Of a DNA stretch of 39,376 nucleotides, positions 16,401 to 23,060 are shown piece by piece. The stretch spans positions 1 to 39,376 of the forward strand of contig NZ_CALNVW010000063.1 of the NCBI RefSeq assembly GCF_940670765.1. Reading direction: 5' to 3'. The DNA is from Streptomyces sp. A 4/2. Its GTDB lineage: Bacteria > Actinomycetota > Actinomycetes > Streptomycetales > Streptomycetaceae. The position numbers were made by a program, and so were the translations under genes. The notes beneath the pieces are model-generated. The model did no database searches. It was given only the letters and a program-made list of their open reading frames with translations, and was not told the DNA's origin. The stretch's first letter is position 1, and each line of letters opens with the position of its first letter.

Positions 16401-17141
16401 GGCGGCAGCGGTCACGGTGAGCGTGGCGTCCTTGTAGGCGGAGTCGAATGTCGTGTCCGTGTGCAGCCTCGTGAGGTACGAGGGGGGCAGGGCCACGAGC
16501 GTCACATCGCGCAGGATGCCGCCGATGATGTGGTGAGCGTAGTCGGACTGCCCCGCGATACTGGTCGGCCGGTCGGTGACGCCGAGCGTGACGACGGCCT
16601 TGCGGCCCGGCGTGACCAGGGACGTGATGTCGGCGTACCAGGTGGTGAAGCCGCCGTCGTGGGTACGCACGGCGGTTCCGTTGACCCACAGGCGGGCGTA
16701 GCTGTAGACGCCGTCGAAGCGCAGCATGACGCGCTTGCCCGCGAAGTCCGCCGGGACAGTTGTCGTCATCGTGTACGCGCACTCGGTGTCCGAGGGCACG
16801 GTCTCGTGCTGAAGTGCCGGTTCACCCGGCACGTCGATCGGGTGCCACGACGAGGTGTCGGTGCCGGAAGCCCAGAACGACGCCGGGGGGCTGGACGTCC
16901 AGCGCCATCCCGATGTGAGGGGGACGAGCGGAGTACGTACCCCGGAAACGGTCTTGGGCAGGGGCGGAATCACGGGCGGCGCCGTAGCCGCACCGGCAGG
17001 CGCTGCGAGGAAGACATCGCCGGCGACAGCGAGGATTCCGGCCGCTGCCAAGCCCTTCAGGGCGCTGCGACGGGTGAACGCACTGGACGCTGTGGCGGTG
17101 TCCGGGGGGACTTCGTGCGTGCGGCGGTGAGAGGACGTCAC
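13416..17141 (-). CDS. Tat-exported glycoside hydrolase family 2 enzyme
   Basis: The 1241-residue secreted GH2 glycosidase is probably a beta-galactosidase or related enzyme. The N-terminus carries a twin-arginine signal (TRRSALKG, R24-R25, then a hydrophobic stretch ending near AAPAGAA at 46-52). Domains follow the GH2 order: jelly-roll sugar-binding (about 65-225), Ig-like (226-330) and TIM barrel (331-about 620). The acid/base is E450 in VEWSVGNE and the nucleophile is E512 in YDEF. The last 300 residues contain two related beta modules. Beta-mannosidase or beta-glucuronidase specificity cannot be excluded by motif alone. GTG 17141 is preceded by AAGAAAGG. It is the last gene of an importer operon, so export of the enzyme and uptake of its product are linked. 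Confidence 0.88.
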   Translation of the reverse strand: MTSSHRRTHEVPPDTATASSAFTRRSALKGLAAAGILAVAGDVFLAAPAGAATAPPVIPPLPKTVSGVRTPLVPLTSGWRWTSSPPASFWASGTDTSSWHPIDVPGEPALQHETVPSDTECAYTMTTTVPADFAGKRVMLRFDGVYSYARLWVNGTAVRTHDGGFTTWYADITSLVTPGRKAVVTLGVTDRPTSIAGQSDYAHHIIGGILRDVTLVALPPSYLTRLHTDTTFDSAYKDATLTVTAAAAFRTGQSGTVELALTDPAGRPVAIRPSRITLTGADAQQQAVIPVKAPLKWDAEHPHLYTLTATFTAGGATQTVTRTVGFREVEVDGNQLVVNGKPVHLLGVCHHSITEKQGRSTNPAMEEQAARLYKEANCNFIRTSHYPPTPALLDCADRLGLYVEVEAPVCFQQATVDDPAYTDQYMTQFAEMIERDRSHACVVEWSVGNESGMGRNFASENTYAHDTDPSRPTLFEDMQQQNGGNQTDIYSGHYPNLQNANGNADQPIQYDEFAHVPCYNVATLKTDPGVRDYWGHSIAKLAAKFRSTDGVVGGAIWAAIDEVFHLPNGPVGYGEWGIIDLWRRRKPEFWLTQKAFSPVQITDGVLTGLTAGRSIPVPVKNWHDHSNLGELDIRWQIGSRSGTLRGVDISPRQSGTLTVPAGHWSPGDTLRLTFRRGGALVDDYRLWLNTRATPSFPSDRGTTPTVRETADTITVTGVDAPFVVVFDKHTARLTEASADGTKVLTGGPDLVISRTVPGQWAGTSATVATTGGQVTVTLKGRFGTIDTAIEVTVSARGLLTTAYTIADPPSGQVSDVGIRYVLADRTDTLSWQRDAQWTAYPDDHIGRPTGTAAKVRASGTDGYRTRPDWPWAQDTHSYWLFGKDGAAHWTNDFRSTKAQVRTAKVTTGKAGPGVQVESDGTDSVRLAPVEPALIDDASSEIVYTGAWTHADASADYTAGDLFGTESFTDAVGATAELTFTGTAVGLHSATADNLGIVKISVDGGPAKTVDLYGSGKTPAQLVFRSAQLAYGRHTVTVECTGTKNAASKGTFALIDAFQVVNPVIGTASGQVVHKGAWTHADPSAAPASGGPGHTGSSSRGTGDTATATFWGTGVRVICSKGPGQGIAEVSVDGGAATRVDLYATDEQSQQRVFERTGLADGEHTVTVRVTGRKNSAATGAQVALDAFEALTADEFPQQAPGVGLIISARINYPDLSWGNYTDPAITLPAGWSGTARLRLLP
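13572..14330 (-). repeat. Duplicated C-terminal module in the GH2 enzyme
   Basis: Residues about 938-1060 and 1068-1190 are two copies of one beta-sandwich-like module, about 130 residues apart. Both contain GAWTHAD near the start, a VSVDGG or ISVDGG strand followed by a VDLY segment, and an HTVTV segment followed by G-x-KN. Such modules are commonly appended to Streptomyces secreted enzymes and are presumed to bind carbohydrate. Confidence 0.75.
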
Positions 17142-17239
17142 GTCAAGCCTTTCTTGGCGACCTGGCTGCTGAGTGGGTTACGGGTGGCGGTACGGATGGC
17201 CGTGCCGGGGATCTCCGTGTTGCGGCTCGGCGGGCGGCG

Positions 17240-18271
17240 TCAGCCGGGAAGGCCCACCGCGCGCTCGCCGCTGCGGCGCTGCTGTATGACGACGGCGACG
17301 ACGAGGAGGGCGCCCTGGGCGACGTTCTGCCAGAAGGAGTTGATGCCCTGGACCGTGAGGCCGTTCTCGAGGGCTCCGAGAAGTGCCACGGCGAGGAGGG
17401 TGCCTCCGATTCCGCCCTTGCCGCCCTTGAGCGCCGCGCCGCCGAGGGCCGCCGCGGTGATGGCCTTGAGTTCGAGGCCCTCGCTGCCGGAGGTGGGCTG
17501 GCCGGAGCCGGTGCGTGCGGTGAGGAGGATGCCGGCGACGGCGGCGACGGTGCCGATGAGCGCGTAGACGCAGATGAGGTACTTGTTGATGTTGATACCG
17601 GCGAGGCGGGCCGCGGTGTCGTTGCCGCCGATGGCGTAGATGTTGCGGCCGATGTCGGTGTACTTGAGGAGGAGATGGACCAGCAGGGCGACGACGATGA
17701 GGATCCAGACCATGACGGGGAGTCCGGCGATCTTGCCGCGGCCGAGGAAGATGAAGACGTCGTTGTTGAGGACGTAGCCCTGTGCGCGGCCGTCGGAGAG
17801 CAGTTGGGCGAGGCCCTTGTAGGCAGCGAGACCGGCGAGGGTGGCAATGGTGGGGTTGACGCGGCCGTAGACGATGATCAGGCCGTTGAGGACACCGATG
17901 AGGAGTCCGACACCGATGGCGGCTGCCATGCCGAGGAGGGCGTTGGTACCGGTGGTGGTGAAGACCATGGCGCTCACCACGGAGGCCACACCGGCTTGCG
18001 AGCCGACGGAGATGTCGAGTCCGCCGCAGATGATCACGACGGTCTGCACGATGGCGAGCAGACCGGTGATGGTGGCTGCTTCGGCGATGACCTGCATGTT
18101 GGACAGGCTGAGGTAGTTGTCGTTGAGGACCCCGAACAGTACGAGTACGAGGACGAGCGCGCCGACGAGGCTGATGTTCTGCCCACTGATACCGGCGAGC
18201 AGTCCGGGCCGGGAGGAGGCCGGGCTGCCAGGAGTCCCCTTGACTGCGGGGGAGGAGGCGCTGGTGGTCAT
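17240..18271 (-). CDS. Ribose-type ABC transporter permease (GH2 operon)
   Basis: The 343-residue polytopic membrane protein is of the RbsC-like BPD_transp_2 family. Conserved phrases include VVIICGGLDISVGSQAGVASV and the cytoplasmic loop NIYAIGGNDTAARLAGINI, matching the other permease in this window. About eight to ten transmembrane helices are visible after a polar N-terminus of some 25 residues. Its ATG overlaps the stop of the upstream ATPase gene (ATGA at 18268-18271), so the two are coupled. The GH2 enzyme gene follows after 98 bp. It should form the channel for the sugar released by that enzyme, as a homodimer. Confidence 0.93.
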   Translation of the reverse strand: MTTSASSPAVKGTPGSPASSRPGLLAGISGQNISLVGALVLVLVLFGVLNDNYLSLSNMQVIAEAATITGLLAIVQTVVIICGGLDISVGSQAGVASVVSAMVFTTTGTNALLGMAAAIGVGLLIGVLNGLIIVYGRVNPTIATLAGLAAYKGLAQLLSDGRAQGYVLNNDVFIFLGRGKIAGLPVMVWILIVVALLVHLLLKYTDIGRNIYAIGGNDTAARLAGININKYLICVYALIGTVAAVAGILLTARTGSGQPTSGSEGLELKAITAAALGGAALKGGKGGIGGTLLAVALLGALENGLTVQGINSFWQNVAQGALLVVAVVIQQRRSGERAVGLPG

Positions 18272-19863
18272 GAAGAGGCTCCGGGGGTGCTGGCGTTGGC
18301 GATGTCGTCGGCCATGGCGAGGGCGAGGATGGATTCTTCAGTGGCTTCGTCGTGGGGGAGTTCGCCGGTGATGCGGCCTCCCTGCATGACCACCACCCGG
18401 TCCGCGAGGCCGAGGAGTTCGGTGAGTTCGGAGGAGATGACCAGCACGGCGACGCCTTCCTTGGCCAGGTCGGCGATGATCTGGTAGATCTCGGCCTTGG
18501 CGCCGACGTCGATGCCGCGGGTCGGCTCGTCGAGGACCAGTACCTTCGGCCTGCGCGCCAGCCACCGGGCGAGAACGACCTTCTGCTGGTTGCCGCCGGA
18601 GAGTTTGCGCACTTCGTGGTTGATCGACGGCGTGCGCACCCGGAGCCGGTCGGCGTACTCCTGGGCCAGCGCACGCTCGGCGGCCCGCCGCACGAAACGG
18701 AAACGCCGCAGCCGGTCCAGGACGACCAGGGAGGTGTTCTCCCGGATGGTCTGCTGCAGGAAGAGGGCCTGGGCCTTCCGTTCCTCCGGGGCGAGTCCGA
18801 GGCCGGCCCGGATCACCGCTCCGGGATTGCCGGAGGGCAGGGTGACGCCGTCCAGCGTCACGGTGCCGCTGTGGAAGGGCAGATCGCCGGCGAGGGCCAG
18901 CGCCAGTTCGGAGCGGCCGGCTCCGATCAGCCCGGCCAGGCCGACGACTTCGCCGGCGTGGACCTGGAGCGTGATGTCGCGTACGTCGTCGGTGGTGAGG
19001 TTCTTGACGTCGAGCACGAGCCGGTCGGTGGCGACCCGTTGCCGGACGAACATGGTCGAGAGATCGCGCCCGACCATCAGGCGTACCAGTTCGCCCTCGT
19101 TCGTGGCGCTTGCCTGCTGTACGCCGATCAGGTTGCCGTCGCGCAGTACGGCGATACGGTCGGCGAGCTTGAAGATCTCCTGCATGCGGTGCGAGACGTA
19201 GACGATCGCGATGCCCTGGTCCCGGAGCCGGCGGATCAGGGCGAACAGCGCGTCCACCTCGTGCTCGGCCAAGGAGGAGGTGGGTTCGTCGAACGCGATC
19301 AGTGTCGCGGTGGTGCTGCCGGTCAGGGCGCGCATGATCTCGACCAGCTGGCGTTGGGCAGGGGTGAGTTGTGATCCGAGCAGGTCGGGGTCGAGGACCT
19401 CGGTGAAGCCCAGCCGCGCCAGGTCGGCCTGGATCCGGCGGCGCAGTTCGGCTCTGTCGAAACGCCTGCCGGCCTTGCGGGGCAGGGCGCCGGCGTAGAC
19501 GTTCTCGGCGACGGTGATGTGCGGGATGATCTCCGGCTCCTGCGGGATGATCCGGATTCCGGCGGCGCGCGCGTCGGCGGGGGAGGCGAGGGTGACCTGT
19601 TCGCCGCCGATCAGGACATGTCCCTCGGTCGGCTGGTGGTCGCCGGTAAGGATCTTGAGCAGGGTCGACTTGCCGGCACCGTTCTCGCCCATCAGCGCGG
19701 TCACCTGACCGCGCGGAAAGTCGAGCGTGATTCCGCCGAGCGCCTGCACGGCACCGAACCGTTTGGTGAGGTCCGAGACGCCGACGGAGTGGGACGGCGG
19801 TGCTGTTCCGGGCCGTACCCCGGAAGGGTCCGGTCCGGCGGTCGAAGGGGACGCGCTGGTCAT
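18268..19863 (-). CDS. Sugar ABC transporter ATP-binding protein, double domain (RbsA-like)
   Basis: The 531-residue protein carries two fused ATPase domains, the standard form for ribose/galactose-type importers. The first domain has Walker A GENGAGKST (59-67), a degenerate signature LTPAQRQ (166-172) and Walker B LIAFDEP. The second has a degenerate Walker A GLIGAGRS (311-318), an intact signature LSGGNQQ (421-427) and Walker B VLVLDEP (441-447). This asymmetry is normal for the family. It is followed, with overlap, by the permease gene and preceded by the binding protein after a 114-bp gap that holds a small GC hairpin (about 19931-19945). That hairpin may lower expression of the ATPase relative to the binding protein. 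Confidence 0.94.
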   Translation of the reverse strand: MTSASPSTAGPDPSGVRPGTAPPSHSVGVSDLTKRFGAVQALGGITLDFPRGQVTALMGENGAGKSTLLKILTGDHQPTEGHVLIGGEQVTLASPADARAAGIRIIPQEPEIIPHITVAENVYAGALPRKAGRRFDRAELRRRIQADLARLGFTEVLDPDLLGSQLTPAQRQLVEIMRALTGSTTATLIAFDEPTSSLAEHEVDALFALIRRLRDQGIAIVYVSHRMQEIFKLADRIAVLRDGNLIGVQQASATNEGELVRLMVGRDLSTMFVRQRVATDRLVLDVKNLTTDDVRDITLQVHAGEVVGLAGLIGAGRSELALALAGDLPFHSGTVTLDGVTLPSGNPGAVIRAGLGLAPEERKAQALFLQQTIRENTSLVVLDRLRRFRFVRRAAERALAQEYADRLRVRTPSINHEVRKLSGGNQQKVVLARWLARRPKVLVLDEPTRGIDVGAKAEIYQIIADLAKEGVAVLVISSELTELLGLADRVVVMQGGRITGELPHDEATEESILALAMADDIANASTPGASS

Positions 19864-19977
19864 GTGTCAGTTCACCTCGAAGGCGTGGCGCACGTGTGGT
19901 CGGGAGATCCGCAGTGGGAGCGGGGCGGTGCCGCCGGTCCGGCGGTGTCGCGGGGGCAGCCGCAGGCCCCGGGCGGG

Positions 19978-21018
19978 TCAGCTGCAGGTGAGGCCGGAAC
20001 TCTTCCAAGTGGCCTGGTCGACCATCGTGGTGGGGGCGAAGGCTTCCTGCGGGAATGCCTTGCCGTTCTTGAGCTTGTCGTACATGGTCTGGACGGCCAG
20101 GGCGCCTACGTCCTTGCCGTTGATGAAGAGAGCAGCCTTCATGCCGGAGGGCTTGTCGGACTGCCATTCCTTGCAGGCCAGGTAGGCGCCCAGGCCGACG
20201 CCGATGACATGGCCGGGGCTGATGCCTGCGTTCTGCAGCGCGGTGACCCCGCCCATGGTGTTCTCGTCGTTGCAGCCCCAGACGACCCAGTTCTTGACAC
20301 CGGAGTTGGCGGTGATCGTGGCGGCGATCTTGTCCTGGGCTCCGGTGGGGGTGTTGTCGGTTGGCACGTCGATGGTCTTCACGCCCGGAACTGCGGCGTC
20401 GAAGGCCTTCTTGGCCGCGTCGACCCGGTCACCGCACACGGTGACGTCCTGCTTCGACGCCGAGACGACACGCGTGTCGGCGGCCTTCCAGCCTGCCTTC
20501 TTGTACTCCGTGGCGGCGCGCTTTCCGACCTCCGTGCCCATCTGGGCGCCGCTGAAGCCGATTCGGGGCACCAGGTCGTCCTTGCCGCAGGCTGCGGGAT
20601 CGGGGCCGGTGGTGCAGATCTGGTCGTCGGACGTCAGCAGCGCGACCTTGCCGTCCCTGGCGGTCTGGACGACCTGGGGGCCCACGGCAGGGTCCGGGAC
20701 GACGATGATGAGGCCACTGGTCTTCTGGGCGACGGCGGACTGGACTTCGCTGACTGTCTTGTTGGCGTCGTTGCCCAGGTTGACGACCTTCAGGCTGACG
20801 CCGAGCTCCTTGGCCTTCGCCTTGGCACCGGCCGCCTCGCCGACGAAGTACTCCTGGTCGCCCTGTTTCTGCAGGTAGGTGAGGGAGATCTTGCCGTCGA
20901 CCTTGGCGACCGATTCGTCGTGGGCGGCCTCCTTGCCCGAGGAGCACGCCGTGCTCAGACCGAGGGTGAGCAGCAGGCCGGTGGCAACGGCCACGGGCCG
21001 GCGGGATGAACGGAACAT
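19978..21018 (-). CDS. Sugar ABC transporter substrate-binding lipoprotein (GH2 operon)
   Basis: The 346-residue lipoprotein is of the ribose-binding-protein class. The signal peptide MFRSSRRPVAVATGLLLTLG leads to lipobox LSTAC with C25. The mature protein has ISLTYLQKQGDQEYFVGEAAGAK, KTSGLIIVVPDPAVGP and VVWGCNDENTMGGVTALQNAG, typical of Peripla_BP_4 proteins. Four Cys residues in the middle (in ICTTG, AACGK, TVCGD and WGCND) may form disulfides. ATG 21018 is fixed by AAGGAG at 21025-21030; an upstream in-frame start at 21048 is less likely. It is the first gene of the operon with ATPase, permease and GH2 enzyme, so it probably binds a mono- or disaccharide from GH2 digestion. Confidence 0.92.
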   Translation of the reverse strand: MFRSSRRPVAVATGLLLTLGLSTACSSGKEAAHDESVAKVDGKISLTYLQKQGDQEYFVGEAAGAKAKAKELGVSLKVVNLGNDANKTVSEVQSAVAQKTSGLIIVVPDPAVGPQVVQTARDGKVALLTSDDQICTTGPDPAACGKDDLVPRIGFSGAQMGTEVGKRAATEYKKAGWKAADTRVVSASKQDVTVCGDRVDAAKKAFDAAVPGVKTIDVPTDNTPTGAQDKIAATITANSGVKNWVVWGCNDENTMGGVTALQNAGISPGHVIGVGLGAYLACKEWQSDKPSGMKAALFINGKDVGALAVQTMYDKLKNGKAFPQEAFAPTTMVDQATWKSSGLTCS

Positions 21019-21138
21019 CTGACGCTCCTTCGAGCGGACATCGGCCACCGGCGCGTCGCGCTACGGGGCCGTGCGGTGAGGTTCGGTGTGGCGGTCACAG
21101 GTCGTTCCGACGGGATCCGTCGACTTCACGGCGCCCTG

Positions 21139-21155
21139 AAATCAACCAAAATCAA
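21139..21155. promoter_or_regulatory. Direct repeat upstream of the GH2 importer operon
   Basis: AAATCAA occurs at 21139-21145 and 21149-21155, exactly 10 bp apart, so the two copies face the same side of the helix (TTGATTT twice on the coding strand of the operon). It lies about 120 bp before the binding-protein ATG in an AT-rich island. This spacing is typical of a dimeric regulator on direct repeats. Confidence 0.4.
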
Positions 21156-21224
21156 GCGGAGTTGAGCAGCCTGTCCTTCCGGTTCCGGCTGGGCTCCGGG
21201 CGGTCTGTCGTAGCCCCTCGCACT

Positions 21225-21256
21225 ATTGTCATTTGATAGCATCATTGAACTCAATG
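21225..21256 (-). promoter_or_regulatory. Candidate promoter with palindromic operator for the GH2 operon
   Basis: On the minus strand TTGAGT (21254-21249) and GACAAT (21230-21225) form a -35/-10 pair with an 18-bp spacer. CATTGA-AC-TCAATG, a perfect 6-bp inverted repeat around two bases at 21243-21256, covers the -35 box. The predicted start is about 200 nt from the binding-protein ATG. No regulator gene for it is adjacent. Confidence 0.4.
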
Positions 21257-21312
21257 GCAAGGCAAGACCCCGTACGGTCACAGCTCGATCTCAAGCAGCC
21301 CGCGCTTCTGCT

Positions 21313-21348
21313 GCGGAACAGGCGGAACAGGCGGAGCAAGCGGACGGC
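21313..21348 (+). repeat. Four-unit 9-bp tandem repeat
   Basis: Units GCGGAACAG (21313), GCGGAACAG (21322), GCGGAGCAA (21331) and GCGGACGGC (21340) follow one another without gaps, with the last two diverged. The period is a multiple of three, but no gene is evident in this gap. Confidence 0.65.
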
Positions 21349-21433
21349 GGTGCGCTGCGTTCAGCGAGGGTGTCTTCTGCGGACCGGGAGGACGCTCAGG
21401 GCCATGCCGGTGCTTACGGTAAGTCCGTCCGGG

Positions 21434-22804
21434 TCAGCGGCCCTTGCGTACCCGGGCCGCCGCGCGCGCTTCCGCCGTCTTGCGGGCGTCGGCGGTTCTA
21501 CGGGTCTCCTTGGCGCGGCCCGGACGCGTGCCCATGCCGCGGAAGGGGGCGTTGCCGCTGCCCTTCCCTTCGATCGGCGGGCGCTTCGCCCCGGTGATGG
21601 CGGTCAGCTTCTCCTCGCCGGAACGCACCTGGGTGACGGTCGGCCGGATCCGGGCGTCGGCCATGATCTGGTTCACGTCCCGCCGCTGGTTCGGGGTGAC
21701 CAGCGTGACCACGTTCCCGGATTCCCCGGCGCGGGCCGTACGCCCGCCACGGTGCAGGTAGTCCTTTGCATCAGCAGGCGGGTCGACGTTGACGACGAGG
21801 TCGAGCGCCTCGATGTGAATGCCTCGCGCCGCGACATTGGTGGCCACCAGCACGGTGATCTCGCCGTCCTTGAACTGCGCGAGCGTGTGTGTGCGCTGGG
21901 GCTGCGACTTCCCGCTGTGCAGGGCGCCGGCCCGTACGCCGCTGGCCCGCAGGTGCCGGGTGAACTGGTCCACGCCGGCCTTGGTGTCCAGGAACATCAG
22001 GACCCGGCCGTCCCGCGCGGCGATCTCGGTCGCGGTCGCGTACTTGTCGGCGGGGTGGACGTTCAGCACATGGTGTTCCATCGTGGCGACCGAGCCCGCC
22101 ACCCGGTCGAGCGAAGTGACTACCGGCTCGTGCAGATAGTTCTGCACCAACTGGTCGACATTGCGGTCGAGCGTGGCCGAGAACAGCAGCCGCTGTCCGT
22201 CGGGGCGGACCTGGTCCAGGATTTCCGAGACCTGCGGCAGGAACCCCAGGTCGCACATCTGGTCCGCCTCGTCCAGCACCGTGATCCGCACCTGCTGCAG
22301 GTCGCAGGAGCGGCGCGATACGAGGTCGGCGAGCCGCCCCGGCGTCGCGACGACCACTTCGGCGCCGGCCCGCAGCAGCGCAGCCTGCCGGTTGATCGCC
22401 AGCCCGCCCACCACCGTCGCCAGCCGCAGGTTCAGTGCCTGCGCGTAGGGCGCCAGTGCGTCGCTCACCTGCTGCGCGAGCTCCCGGGTCGGCACCAGGA
22501 CCAGTGCGAGCGGGCGCTTCGACTCCGCTCGCATGCCTGCCGTCCGCGCCAGCGTCGCAAGCCCGAAGGCAAGCGTCTTGCCGGATCCGGTCCGGGCGCG
22601 GCCGAGGACATCACGGCCGGCCAGCGCGTTGGGCAGGGTCGCCGCCTGGATCGGGAAGGGCTCTGTCACGCCGAGGCCGGTCATCGTCGCCGTCAGCTCC
22701 GGCGGCAGCCCGAGTGCGTCGAAGGACTCGACCGGCGGCAGGCTACGGGCAGCCCCCTGCGGCGTGGTGAGTTCGCCCTTCGGGGCCGGCGGCTTCGCGT
22801 TCAT
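21434..22804 (-). CDS. DEAD-box ATP-dependent RNA helicase (RhlE-like)
   Basis: The 456-residue helicase has the full set of motifs: Q motif with F28 and Q53, Walker A ARTGSGKT (70-77), PTRELA (105-110), DEAD (178-181), SAT (209-211) and HRGGRTAR (350-357). After the two RecA-like domains comes a basic tail of about 50 residues rich in Arg, Lys and Ala, common in RhlE-type proteins and likely to bind RNA. Such proteins unwind structured RNA in ribosome assembly, mRNA decay or cold adaptation. GAGGAAGG precedes ATG 22804. A perfect 12-bp hairpin lies in its leader at 22842-22869. It is transcribed away from the GH92 gene and is probably unrelated to sugar use. Confidence 0.94.
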   Translation of the reverse strand: MNAKPPAPKGELTTPQGAARSLPPVESFDALGLPPELTATMTGLGVTEPFPIQAATLPNALAGRDVLGRARTGSGKTLAFGLATLARTAGMRAESKRPLALVLVPTRELAQQVSDALAPYAQALNLRLATVVGGLAINRQAALLRAGAEVVVATPGRLADLVSRRSCDLQQVRITVLDEADQMCDLGFLPQVSEILDQVRPDGQRLLFSATLDRNVDQLVQNYLHEPVVTSLDRVAGSVATMEHHVLNVHPADKYATATEIAARDGRVLMFLDTKAGVDQFTRHLRASGVRAGALHSGKSQPQRTHTLAQFKDGEITVLVATNVAARGIHIEALDLVVNVDPPADAKDYLHRGGRTARAGESGNVVTLVTPNQRRDVNQIMADARIRPTVTQVRSGEEKLTAITGAKRPPIEGKGSGNAPFRGMGTRPGRAKETRRTADARKTAEARAAARVRKGR

Positions 22805-22841
22805 GGGGGAACCTTCCTCGGTCTGGTGCCCGGAACGCGCC

Positions 22842-22869
22842 GGGGCCCGTACCCCACGGTACGGGCCCC
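22842..22869 (-). promoter_or_regulatory. Perfect hairpin in the helicase leader
   Basis: GGGGCCCGTACC and GGTACGGGCCCC form a 12-bp perfect stem around a 4-nt loop, 37 bp upstream of the helicase ATG. It would be in the 5' leader of the helicase mRNA, or could insulate it from the divergent gene. A leader hairpin is a plausible target of autoregulation by an RNA helicase; this is inference. Confidence 0.6.
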
Positions 22870-22994
22870 AGCGGTTTCGAAGCGTGCCCCCAGTTTATCA
22901 GCGGGGCCCTGCACCTTCCGGCCCCGTCGGCGCGCCCGCCGTCGTCCACGGTCGCTTCCAGGCCGGGGCAAATCGACTCTTGCGGTCAACTGGA

Positions 22995-23023
22995 TTGACG
23001 GGGCAGTGCCCAGGAGCAAAGAT
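22995..23023 (+). promoter_or_regulatory. Candidate promoter of the GH92 gene
   Basis: TTGACG (22995-23000) and AAAGAT (23018-23023) are 17 bp apart, predicting a start near 23030. This is directly before the operator at 23033-23046 and about 30 nt before the ATG at 23061. Confidence 0.5.
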
Positions 23024-23032
23024 CGCGGGGAG

Positions 23033-23046
23033 TGACAACGTTGTCA
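23033..23046. promoter_or_regulatory. LacI-family operator
   Basis: TGACAACGTTGTCA is a perfect 14-bp palindrome with a central CG, the form bound by LacI/GalR-type repressors. It starts a few bases after the predicted transcription start and ends next to the ribosome-binding site (AGGAAGG, 23048-23054), where a bound repressor would block transcription. No lacI-type gene is in this window, so the regulator acts from elsewhere. Confidence 0.8.
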
Positions 23047-23060
23047 CAGGAAGGATCGCG

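Larger units (their letters stand above)
21019..21433. other. Intergenic region between binding protein and helicase genes
   Basis: No convincing gene is present. The part from 21130 to 21260 is AT-rich for this genome and carries the operator-like and promoter-like elements listed separately. A short tandem repeat follows at 21313-21348. The remaining sequence up to the helicase stop (21434) shows no recognised structure. Confidence 0.5.

Noticed and set aside
14181..17567. A plus-strand frame of over 1100 codons opposite the GH2 gene
   Set aside because: Composition is Gly/Arg/Val-heavy and without motifs, while the minus strand encodes a GH2 enzyme with signal peptide and both catalytic Glu residues.
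19931..19945. GC hairpin between binding-protein and ATPase genes as a full terminator
   Set aside because: The stem has only about six pairs with a tiny loop and the genes downstream belong to the same system; at most a partial attenuator.
21226..21433. A possible small gene encoding an AEQAEQ repeat
   Set aside because: No ribosome site, no family pattern, and the repeat is simply the translation of the 9-bp tandem repeat.
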